A stretch of DNA of 6,721 bases from Candidatus Eiseniibacteriota bacterium (GTDB taxonomy: Bacteria > Eisenbacteria > RBG-16-71-46 > SZUA-252). The DNA lies in assembly GCA_016880395.1 (NCBI GenBank), contig JAEHDN010000020.1, positions 1 through 6,721 of the forward strand, read 5' to 3'. Of the stretch, positions 1-5,574 are shown piece after piece (the stretch's first letter is position 1; the number at the start of each line of letters is the position of its first letter). A program made the translations under genes and the position numbers. The notes below the pieces were generated by a model that was not told the origin of the DNA, ran no database searches, and saw nothing but the letters and a program-made list of their open reading frames with translations.

Positions 1-1322
1 CGTCGCGCCGTGATTTTCTGGTGAATGCGAAGTGGAGCGCCGGGATCGTCCCGCTCCACGAGCAGTATGCGGGCGACGTTCGGCCCATGGTGCTGCTGCT
101 GTTCGGCGGGAAGGTCGCGGCGCCCGGGATGCGCCGCGCGGAGCGCCTCGATCCCGGCGCCCGAAGCGACCGGCCTGAGCGCGGTGTCGCACGGACGGGC
201 CGCGAGGCCGAGGGTCGCGACGATTTGGTCCACGACGCGCTCCGCGAGGCTCCTGTGCGTCGTGTACTTGCCGCCGATCAGTGTGGTCCGTCCCGGCCCG
301 CGCACGATGCGGTGCTCCCGCGCATTCGCCCAAGGCAGGGCGGCGCCCGAGCGGACGAGCGACCGCACGCCCGCGAAGGCTCGCACGGGGCGGATGCCGT
401 GGAGACCGGGGATGGCGCGGGTGCCCTCCTCGAGGAGATAGCGGATGTCCTCGGCGGGAGGGCGCATGCGCTCGGGAGAGCGATCGTCGTCCACGTCGGT
501 CGTGCCGAGGAGCGAGTGATCGCCCCACGGAAGAACGAAGAAGACGCGACCGTCGCGCCGCGCGGTGAGAAGGAGCGCACGTCCCCGCGTCACGGCGGGC
601 ACCACCACGTGGCTGCCCCGCGTGCGGCGCACGCGTCCTGGGCCGGTCCCGCCGGCGAGCCGTTCCACGTCGTCCGCCCAGGGTCCCGCCGCGTTGACGA
701 GGAAGCGGGCCTTCACCTCGCGCTCGGATCCGTCGAGCGCGCCCCGTATCCTTGCGCGCCATCCGTCACCGTCGCGCGCGAGACCCACGACCGCCGTGTG
801 CGTGTGGATCTCGAGCCCCGCGCGCGCCCCATCCATGGCGAGCGCGACGCAGAGGCGCGCATCCTCCATCTGAGCGTCGGCGAACAGGGAGGCGCCCTCC
901 AGCCCGGACGGCTCGAGCCCTGGCTCGAGCGCGAGCGCCTCGGCGGGCGTCACGCTCCGGTGCGCGCGCAGATCCGCGGGCGCCCCCCGCGCGAGGAGCG
1001 AGTAGAGCGCAAGGCCGAGGCGGATCCAGGAGCGCGGCCGGCCGGCGCCCCGGTAGTGCGGCAGGAGGAAGGAGACGGGGCGGACGAGCGCGGGTGCCGT
1101 GGCGAGGAGGATCGAGCGCTCGCGGAGCGCCTCGTGCACGAGGCCGAACTCGCCGGTCTCGAGATAGCGAATGCCGCCATGGACGAGCTTCGACGTGCGG
1201 CTGCTCGTGCCGGACGCGATGTCTCCCGCCTCGACGAGGAGGACGCGAAGCCCCCGCAGCGCCGCGTCGCGCGCGACCGCGACGCCGTGGATGCCGCCGC
1301 CGATCACGAGAATGTCGTCGAT
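1..1322 (-). CDS. glpD: FAD-dependent glycerol-3-phosphate dehydrogenase, C-terminus cut by window edge
   Basis: Oxidises sn-glycerol-3-phosphate to dihydroxyacetone phosphate and passes electrons through FAD to the membrane quinone pool; it acts at the inner face of the cytoplasmic membrane in glycerol and phospholipid catabolism. Reading the complement gives 440 codons without a stop. An N-terminal Rossmann FAD site ILVIGGGIHG (residues 4-13) ends strand 2 at Glu31. The family signature GTSSRTSKLVHGGIRYLE follows (38-55), then a GTTDVD block near 273, GIRPVRAFAGVR near 309, and GGKYTTHRS near 350, which opens the C-terminal DAO_C helical domain. E. coli GlpD has about 500 residues, so roughly 60 are missing beyond base 1. 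No ATG, GTG or TTG lies in frame where the protein should begin. I start it at ATC (1322-1320) because GGGAGGGG sits 7 nt upstream and the result (M)DDILVIGGG matches the family N-terminus; the first in-frame GTG (1307) would remove part of the first beta strand. Family call is secure, start is inference. Confidence 0.93.
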   Translation of the reverse strand, partial: MDDILVIGGGIHGVAVARDAALRGLRVLLVEAGDIASGTSSRTSKLVHGGIRYLETGEFGLVHEALRERSILLATAPALVRPVSFLLPHYRGAGRPRSWIRLGLALYSLLARGAPADLRAHRSVTPAEALALEPGLEPSGLEGASLFADAQMEDARLCVALAMDGARAGLEIHTHTAVVGLARDGDGWRARIRGALDGSEREVKARFLVNAAGPWADDVERLAGGTGPGRVRRTRGSHVVVPAVTRGRALLLTARRDGRVFFVLPWGDHSLLGTTDVDDDRSPERMRPPAEDIRYLLEEGTRAIPGLHGIRPVRAFAGVRSLVRSGAALPWANAREHRIVRGPGRTTLIGGKYTTHRSLAERVVDQIVATLGLAARPCDTALRPVASGAGIEALRAAHPGRRDLPAEQQQHHGPNVARILLVERDDPGAPLRIHQKITAR

Positions 1323-1458
1323 GGGTCCACCCCTCCCTGGTGCGACCGCCCGCTCCCCGCGGCAGTCTAGGGGACGATTCCGGAACTCGCCACCGCGATC
1401 GGTGCTATCCTCCCCCGCTTCCGGATATCCATCGGCATTCTCTGCGGGAGACGACTCG
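1323..1458. promoter_or_regulatory. Divergent intergenic region between glpD and the ydfG-like gene, weak promoter matches
   Basis: This 136-bp gap must hold the start signals of both divergent genes. Rightward, an extended -10 (TG, one base, then TATCCT at 1406-1411) has no convincing -35, and the GCGGGAG at 1444-1450 is the ribosome binding site of the SDR gene. Leftward, TAGACT (complement of 1364-1369) could be a -10 about 40 nt before the glpD start, again with a poor -35 (TGGCGA at 17-bp spacing). The heptamer TTCCGGA occurs twice, at 1378 and 1419, 41 bp apart; no known operator was recognised. All assignments are by eye. Confidence 0.3.
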
Positions 1459-2235
1459 ATGAGCACGATCCGAGGTTCCTGGGCCCTGGTCACCGGCGCG
1501 ACGAGCGGCTTCGGCGAGGCGATCGCGAAGCGGCTGGCCGCGGAAGGGTGCGCGCTCGCGATCACCGGGCGCCGCGAGGACCGGCTCGAGCGCGTGGCCG
1601 CGGAGATCCGCCGGGAGCATCAGGTCGAGGTGGCGACCCTGGCGTTCGACGTGCGCGACCGCGCGGCCACCGAGCGGGCGCTCGCCCAGGCGGACTCCCT
1701 CCTCGGGAAGACCGACATTCTCGTCAACAACGCCGGCCTCGCGCTCGCGCTCGATCCGGTCCACGCCGGAAGCCCCGACGACTGGGATCAGATGATCGAC
1801 ACCAACGTGAAGGGGCTCCTCTACGTGACGCGGGCCGTGCTCCCGGGCATGACCCAGCGCCGCCGCGGGCACGTGGTGAACATCGGATCCGTGGCCGGGC
1901 ACCTCGTCTACGCGGGAGGGGCCGTGTATGCGGCGACCAAGTTCGCGGTCCGGGCGATCTCGGACGCGCTCCGGTACGACGTGCTCGGCACGGGCGTACG
2001 CGTGACCAACGTGGAGCCCGGCCTCGCCGAGACGGAGTTCAGCCTGGTGCGGTTCGGGGGGGATCGCGAGCGCGCGGCCTCGGTCTACAAGGGAGTGGAG
2101 CCGCTCCGCGCCGAGGACGTGGCCGACGCCGTGGCCTGGGCGGTGACGCGGCCGCCGCACGTCAACGTGCAGACCATCCTGCTCATGCCGACCGATCAGG
2201 CCGGACCCCACGCGCTCCACCGCCGCCAGGGCTAG
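1459..2235 (+). CDS. ydfG: YdfG-like NADP-dependent short-chain dehydrogenase/reductase
   Basis: Classical SDR of 258 residues, most like E. coli YdfG, which oxidises 3-hydroxy acids, serine and L-allo-threonine and reduces malonic semialdehyde to 3-hydroxypropionate; cytoplasmic. Visible motifs: cofactor loop TGATSGFG (12-19); Arg38-Arg39 after strand 2, which favours NADP(H); NNAG (90-93); and the catalytic tetrad Asn116, Ser144, Tyr157, Lys161 (YAATK). The stretch LVNNAGLAL, the DTNVKGLLYVTRAVLPGM block and VEPGLAETEFSLVRF are close to YdfG, as is the C-terminal HVNVQTILLMPTDQ. Length equals the family norm. The ATG at 1459 has GCGGGAG 8 nt upstream. The alpha/beta hydrolase gene follows after 39 bp, so the two may be co-transcribed. 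Exact substrate is not proven; other SDRs of this subfamily act on different short hydroxy acids. Confidence 0.92.
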   Translation: MSTIRGSWALVTGATSGFGEAIAKRLAAEGCALAITGRREDRLERVAAEIRREHQVEVATLAFDVRDRAATERALAQADSLLGKTDILVNNAGLALALDPVHAGSPDDWDQMIDTNVKGLLYVTRAVLPGMTQRRRGHVVNIGSVAGHLVYAGGAVYAATKFAVRAISDALRYDVLGTGVRVTNVEPGLAETEFSLVRFGGDRERAASVYKGVEPLRAEDVADAVAWAVTRPPHVNVQTILLMPTDQAGPHALHRRQG

Positions 2236-2274
2236 CTCCCCGCGCGCGACGGCTCTGGTAGAATTGAGGTCTCG

Positions 2275-3123
2275 ATGACGCTCCCCCGCCCACGTCCCGC
2301 CCCGGCTCTCGCGACCCTCGTCGCCGCCCTGGTCCTCGTCTCGGCCCCTCCGGCCCTCCCGGAGTCTCCCAGCCTGTCATCCTCTTCGACCGGTGAGGGA
2401 GAGCCGACGATCGTCCTGATCCACGGCGTCGGCCAGGACCGACATCTCTGGGATCGCGTGGCCCCGCGCCTGGAGGCTCGGTACCGCGTCCTGCGCGTCG
2501 ACCTGCCCGGCCACGGCGAATCCGCGCCCTTGAGCCCCATCTCGGTGCGCACCGTGGCGTCGGCGCTGGATCGCACCCTCGACCGGCAGAAGATCAAGAA
2601 GGCGGTGCTCGTGGGCCAGTCCTATGGCGCGTTCGTCGCGCTCGAGGAGGCCGCGGCCCATCCCTCGCGCGCCCGCGCGATCGTTCCCATCGACACGCCG
2701 ACCTACATCGAGGCCGATTCCGAGCGGATCGCCAACCTCGAGATGCTCATGCGCGATCGCTATCCGATCTTCGTCGTCGGCATGTTCCAGCAAATGACGC
2801 GGGATTCGAGCCAGATGGACTCCGTCGTCGCGAAGGCCAATCTCGTGTCGCCCGAGGTGATGACCGCCTACTTCCGGGAGACATGGCGCACCGACCTCAG
2901 GCCCCGCGTTCGCGGGCTGAAGCAGCCCGTGATGGTGGTGCTCACCGAAGCGACGTGGCCAGAGGCGGAGTCCTGGACGAGCGCTCGGAAGCGGCTCGGC
3001 TACGAGACGACGGGTCCCGCGGTGGGGCGGCGGTTCTACGACTCGGGGCACCTCGTGCCCATCGACCATCCCGATTCGCTCGCGGCGGCGATCCTCGACT
3101 TCACCGCCACGCTTCCCCACTAG
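2275..3123 (+). CDS. Exported alpha/beta hydrolase
   Basis: Alpha/beta-hydrolase-fold enzyme of 282 residues, probably an esterase or related hydrolase; substrate unknown. The N-terminus (two or three Arg, then a hydrophobic stretch at residues about 9-24 and a Pro/Ser-rich linker to 40) looks like a Sec signal peptide; there is no Cys for a lipobox, so a periplasmic or secreted product is expected. The fold begins at TIVLIHGVGQD (oxyanion HG at 50-51), then VDLPGHGES (75-83), the nucleophile elbow VGQSYG with Ser116, and the catalytic His259 in DSGHLVPIDHP. The usual acid after strand 7 is not an obvious Asp: the local sequence is LTEATWPEAE, so Asp140 (after strand 6, in IVPIDTP) or a Glu must serve. 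ATG at 2275 has GAGG 5 nt upstream. It lies 39 bp after the SDR gene and is read the same way. The fold is secure; the role is not. Confidence 0.85.
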   Translation: MTLPRPRPAPALATLVAALVLVSAPPALPESPSLSSSSTGEGEPTIVLIHGVGQDRHLWDRVAPRLEARYRVLRVDLPGHGESAPLSPISVRTVASALDRTLDRQKIKKAVLVGQSYGAFVALEEAAAHPSRARAIVPIDTPTYIEADSERIANLEMLMRDRYPIFVVGMFQQMTRDSSQMDSVVAKANLVSPEVMTAYFRETWRTDLRPRVRGLKQPVMVVLTEATWPEAESWTSARKRLGYETTGPAVGRRFYDSGHLVPIDHPDSLAAAILDFTATLPH

Positions 3124-3125
3124 TC

Positions 3126-3158
3126 TTCCGGACGCTCGAAGCGGCGCTCCGTCCGGAG
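3126..3158. terminator. Inverted repeat between convergent genes, possible bidirectional terminator
   Basis: TCCGGACG (3127-3134) and CGTCCGGA (3150-3157) form a perfect 8-bp stem around a 15-nt loop, which itself can fold as CGCT-CGA-AGCG. It sits 3 bp after the hydrolase stop and 10 bp after the methyltransferase stop on the other strand, the expected place for a shared terminator. Neither side has a clear T-run, so intrinsic termination is uncertain. Confidence 0.4.
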
Positions 3159-3167
3159 CGGCCGACC

Positions 3168-3947
3168 CTACCGTCGCGCCAGAACGTGGTAGAGATTCCC
3201 GTACTCGCCCGTGCGCGGGATATCGATCGGGAACGGATCGAAGCGATCGTGGTAGACAGCTTCGAGAGCGAGCGGGCTCCTCGCGAGGAGCGCGTCCACG
3301 TCCTCCTGCGTCCAGAGCCGCAGCACGTGATCCTCCTCGATCCGGAGTCGCTCCTTGCCCCGCCGCGCCGTGATGCGCGCGTGCTGGTGGGAGCGCTTGG
3401 CCTCGGGCTCCTCCCGGACCACGGTCCAGGTGAGCGTCGTGGAGAGATCCTGGCGCCGGTTGCCCCAGGGGCCGAACGTGGTCAGCTCGGGCGGCTCCCC
3501 GGCGTAGTTGAACTGCGCGATGTAGATGCCGCCGGGGCGGAGCGCCTCGGCGATCCGCTCGAAGTGGGCGAGCACCTGATCGTCCTCGAGCAGGTAGCCG
3601 ATCGAGTTCACGAGGTTGATCGCGACATCGAAGCGGCCCGGCGGGCGAAACGTCGCCATGTCTCCGCGGTGGGCGCGGCCTCCGTGCGCGCCGAGGCGGC
3701 GCGAGGCGAACGCGACCATCTCGGGGCTCAGATCGTAGCCCGCCACCTCGTAGCCGCGGAGCGCGAGCGCTTCGAGCAGCCGGCCCGTCCCGCAGGCCGG
3801 CTCCAGAATGCGCCGCACGGGGCCCGCCACGTGGGCGGCAAAGCAGGACTCGAGGAAGTCGAGCTCGAGCGCCAGATCCCAGCCGAAGGCGACGTCGTAG
3901 ATCTCTGGGCTCGCGTAGAGAGCAGCGGGTGCGCTCGCGTCGGTCAT
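3168..3947 (-). CDS. Class I SAM-dependent methyltransferase
   Basis: Rossmann-fold methyltransferase of 259 residues that would transfer a methyl group from S-adenosylmethionine to an unidentified acceptor; cytoplasmic. Motif I is ILEPACGTGR (47-56), the acidic ribose-binding residue is Asp72 in VAGYDLSPEM, an RGDMATF loop (94-100) would contact adenine, and FDVAINLVNSIGYL (106-119) is motif IV, followed by LRPGGIYI as motif V. The N-terminal YDVAFGWDLALELDFL and the C-terminal sheet region with HVLRLWTQEDVDALL resemble uncharacterised small-molecule methyltransferases often annotated only as class I. The start is taken at ATG (3947) because it gives the usual family length; its ribosome binding site (GATGGA) is weak. 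The frame stays open upstream, but the extra part would cross the hairpin at 3975-4003. It lies 85 bp downstream of the cold-shock gene on the same strand and could be reached by read-through. Confidence 0.87.
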   Translation of the reverse strand: MTDASAPAALYASPEIYDVAFGWDLALELDFLESCFAAHVAGPVRRILEPACGTGRLLEALALRGYEVAGYDLSPEMVAFASRRLGAHGGRAHRGDMATFRPPGRFDVAINLVNSIGYLLEDDQVLAHFERIAEALRPGGIYIAQFNYAGEPPELTTFGPWGNRRQDLSTTLTWTVVREEPEAKRSHQHARITARRGKERLRIEEDHVLRLWTQEDVDALLARSPLALEAVYHDRFDPFPIDIPRTGEYGNLYHVLARR

Positions 3948-3974
3948 GCGTCCATCGGGTCTGGAGAAATGCGA

Positions 3975-4003
3975 ACGGGGCGGCGCTGGATGCGCCGCCC
4001 CGT
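3975..4003 (-). terminator. Hairpin after the cold-shock gene
   Basis: Perfect 12-bp GC-rich stem (ACGGGGCGGCGC at 3975-3986 with its complement at 3992-4003) and a 5-nt loop. In leftward transcription it follows the cold-shock stop by 29 nt and is followed by TTCGCATTTCT, a poor U-tract. It probably ends or stabilises the 3' end of the short cold-shock mRNA and may limit read-through into the methyltransferase gene. Confidence 0.7.
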
Positions 4004-4032
4004 GCATGACGGAGTGTCCGTGGTTCGGCTGC

Positions 4033-4233
4033 CTACGCCCTGCGGACGTTAGCGGCCTGGAGGCCCTTCGGCCCACGGACGATGTCGAACTCGAGGCGCT
4101 CGCCTTCGGCCAGCGTCTTGAAGCCATCGCCCTGGATCGCGGAATAGTGGACGAACACGTCCTCGCCACCTTCCTGCTGGATGAAACCAAAACCCTTCGC
4201 CTCGTTGAACCACTTCACCGTTCCACTCGCCAC
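4033..4233 (-). CDS. csp: Cold-shock-domain protein (CspA family)
   Basis: Single OB-fold nucleic-acid-binding protein of 66 residues, the normal CspA-family size. Such proteins bind single-stranded RNA and DNA, melt RNA secondary structure and act as transcription antiterminators. Seen here: TVKWFNEAKGFGFI (5-18), containing RNP1 KGFGFI, and RNP2 VFVHYSAI (26-33), with the aromatic residues Trp8, Phe15, Phe17, Phe27, His29 and Tyr30 that stack on bases; the C-terminal GPKGLQAANV (54-63) is also typical. The start is GTG at 4233, giving (M)ASGTVKWFN; AGAAGGAG lies 7 nt upstream, an excellent ribosome binding site. Its own promoter, a structured leader of about 180 nt and a hairpin after the stop suggest a monocistronic or mostly monocistronic mRNA. 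Which Csp paralogue it is, and whether it is cold-induced, cannot be told from sequence. Confidence 0.96.
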   Translation of the reverse strand: MASGTVKWFNEAKGFGFIQQEGGEDVFVHYSAIQGDGFKTLAEGERLEFDIVRGPKGLQAANVRRA

Positions 4234-4415
4234 TGAGATGCTCCTTCTACTACGGGGTGCTACCCCAACACGCCGCTTGCGCGGCAACTCCCAGCCACCT
4301 TGGCCGGGTTCCGGACAAATCGTGAAGCCCCGCCCGGATACGCAAAACGCCGCAGGAATCGTCTCTCCTGCGGCGACAGTCACACCTTGTGTGCTTCTCA
4401 CTACCGTCAGGCAAC
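4234..4415 (-). promoter_or_regulatory. Structured 5' leader of the cold-shock gene
   Basis: Predicted untranslated leader of about 180 nt, similar in length to that of E. coli cspA. In transcript order it holds: a small stem CACAC-AAG-GTGTG (4393-4381); a terminator-like hairpin (4375-4348) with UUUU; a CCGGG/CCCGG-capable segment around 4300-4338; GCCGC-GCAA-GCGGC with a GNRA-type loop (4285-4272); GGGGT-AGC-ACCCC (4266-4254); and then the ribosome binding site. No known riboswitch class was recognised. Stems were found by eye, without energy calculation. Confidence 0.6.
4344..4375 (-). terminator. Intrinsic-terminator-like hairpin inside the cold-shock leader (attenuator candidate)
   Basis: Read leftward, CGCCGCAGGA (4375-4366) pairs perfectly with TCCTGCGGCG (4357-4348) across an 8-nt loop, and TTTT (4347-4344) follows directly. 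A transcript from the predicted promoter would stop after about 70 nt, some 110 nt before the cold-shock start codon. No other gene upstream on this strand could use it as its terminator, because the upstream gene is transcribed the other way. Confidence 0.6.
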
Positions 4416-4421
4416 ACACAA

Positions 4422-4450
4422 AGTATCGGGCGATCCCGCGCCTTTGTAAA
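4422..4450 (-). promoter_or_regulatory. Sigma70-like promoter of the cold-shock gene
   Basis: On the complement, TTTACA (4450-4445, five of six matches to TTGACA) is separated by exactly 17 bp from GATACT (4427-4422, four of six to TATAAT). Transcription would start near 4415. It is the best promoter match seen in the window and lies in a locally AT-richer stretch. Confidence 0.6.
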
Positions 4451-4492
4451 GCAAAATCTTCTCTCCGCGGCCCGGGATGGTAGCCTGTACCC

Positions 4493-5551
4493 ATGTCCTT
4501 GCCGTTGCATCCCGAAGGGCCCGTCGAGGAGGCCGAGGCCGCGCCTCCTCCTCCCGCCGCGGACCCTGCCCGCGAATTCGTCGACCAGCCGCTCGCTGAG
4601 CTTGGGCTCAGGATCGAGGGCTCTCCGGTCGAACCATTTCTCCACAGGCTGGCGGGCGAGCTTACGGCGAAGGGCATCCGACGCTGGCGCCCTCGGTACT
4701 ACCTCACGGACGAGTGGGGCTGTCCCTCGGGGCATCCGATCATCGGGATCCCGTTCTATCTGGCCGATCGCAGGCTCGCGCGGATCGAGCGCGAGCGCAA
4801 CGAGCTCGAGAGCCCGCGCGAGGTCATGATGTACCTGCGTCACGAGGCGGGACACGCGTTCAATTACGCGTATCGCCTCTACCAGACGGCCGAGTGGCGT
4901 GCTACGTTCGGGCCGTTCCGGCGACGCTATCATGAAGATTATCGGCCGGTTCCATTCAGCCGCGACTACGTGCGACATCTGCCGGGATGGTACGCGCAGA
5001 AACATCCGGACGAGGACTTCGCCGAAACCTTCGCCGTCTGGCTCACGCCGGGCTATCCGTGGCGCGAGCGCTACGCCGGCTGGCCCGCGCTCGCGAAGCT
5101 CGAGTACGTGGATCGCACGGTGCAGGCGTGCGGGGACCGGGAGCCGGTCGTCAAGCGCGCGCGTCCCGACATCACCGTCGAGGACATGGAAGGCACCGTC
5201 CGGGAGGTCTTCGACGACGCCGCGGCGCGCAACCGGGCGGCGATGGAGCTCAATCCGGACGACGAGCTGGTGGACATCTTCCTGCCGAGGGGGAGCCGCC
5301 GGAAACCTGTCCGGCCGGCGTGGGAGATCGTCGAGCAGCACCGGAACAAGCTCATCGACAAGATCGCCCACTGGACGGGTGTCCGGCGCCCGCTGGTTCG
5401 CGCCATGGTGGACTCGCTCGTCGAGGCGTGCCGCGCGCGCGGCTATCTCGGACTTCGGGGCAAGGAGGCCGATTATCTCGTGGCTCTCACCGCCTACGGA
5501 ACGGCGCTGGCCATGAACTACATGGCTCGGGGCAAGTTCCGGAACGTGTGA
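4493..5551 (+). CDS. Putative zinc-binding metallopeptidase (gluzincin-like, Peptidase_Mx type)
   Basis: Protein of 352 residues with the zinc-protease signature HEAGH (117-121; His117 and His121 bind zinc, Glu118 is the general base). The likely third ligand is Glu178 in HPDEDFAETFAVWLTP, 57 residues later, the arrangement of the uncharacterised Peptidase_Mx zinc-metallopeptidases. Residues 1-30 are acidic and Pro/Ala-rich, with neither a signal peptide nor membrane segments, so the enzyme is probably cytoplasmic. The Cys-rich zinc ribbon found at the N-terminus of some relatives is absent. A helical C-terminal part (about 235-352) extends past the catalytic core; its role is unknown. ATG at 4493 is preceded by an in-frame TAG at 4481, so no longer form is possible; the ribosome binding site is poor (GGGATGG, about 13 nt away). 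An ATP-grasp ligase follows 19 bp later. The substrate is not known; a small peptide or peptide tag made by that ligase is an inference. Confidence 0.85.
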   Translation: MSLPLHPEGPVEEAEAAPPPPAADPAREFVDQPLAELGLRIEGSPVEPFLHRLAGELTAKGIRRWRPRYYLTDEWGCPSGHPIIGIPFYLADRRLARIERERNELESPREVMMYLRHEAGHAFNYAYRLYQTAEWRATFGPFRRRYHEDYRPVPFSRDYVRHLPGWYAQKHPDEDFAETFAVWLTPGYPWRERYAGWPALAKLEYVDRTVQACGDREPVVKRARPDITVEDMEGTVREVFDDAAARNRAAMELNPDDELVDIFLPRGSRRKPVRPAWEIVEQHRNKLIDKIAHWTGVRRPLVRAMVDSLVEACRARGYLGLRGKEADYLVALTAYGTALAMNYMARGKFRNV

Positions 5552-5574
5552 TGGCCCACGACGAGGACGCATGA
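5551..5574 (+). other. Seven-codon frame bridging the peptidase and ligase genes (coupling candidate)
   Basis: ATG at 5551 overlaps the peptidase stop as TGATG, and the frame (MAHDEDA) ends in a TGA that overlaps the ligase start as ATGA. Ribosomes ending the peptidase could re-initiate here and be handed directly to the ligase start. GAGGA at 5563-5567, inside the frame, can also serve as the ligase's own ribosome binding site. This may be chance. Confidence 0.3.

Noticed and set aside
21..1370. A 449-codon rightward open frame at the left end
   Set aside because: It is the antisense shadow of glpD, whose complement shows every family motif; the forward translation is low-complexity Arg/Ala/Glu.
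1171..1458. Upstream in-frame extension of the SDR gene
   Set aside because: The frame is open because of GC content, but it overlaps glpD antisense, and the ATG at 1459 has a proper ribosome binding site and gives the family-standard N-terminus.
2259..2264. TAGAAT resembling a -10 box before the alpha/beta hydrolase
   Set aside because: It nearly abuts the Shine-Dalgarno sequence, so a transcript starting there would lack its ribosome binding site, and no -35 is seen.
4234..4415. A metabolite riboswitch in the csp leader
   Set aside because: No conserved core of a known class could be recognised; the hairpins are adequately explained as a structured cold-shock leader with an attenuator.
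1378..5545. Repeated TCCGGA palindromes (1378 TTCCGGAA, 1419, 3126, 4309, and GTTCCGGAAC at 5536)
   Set aside because: Six-base GC-rich palindromes are expected often in such DNA; the copies lie in unrelated contexts, including inside a coding end, and flanks are not conserved.
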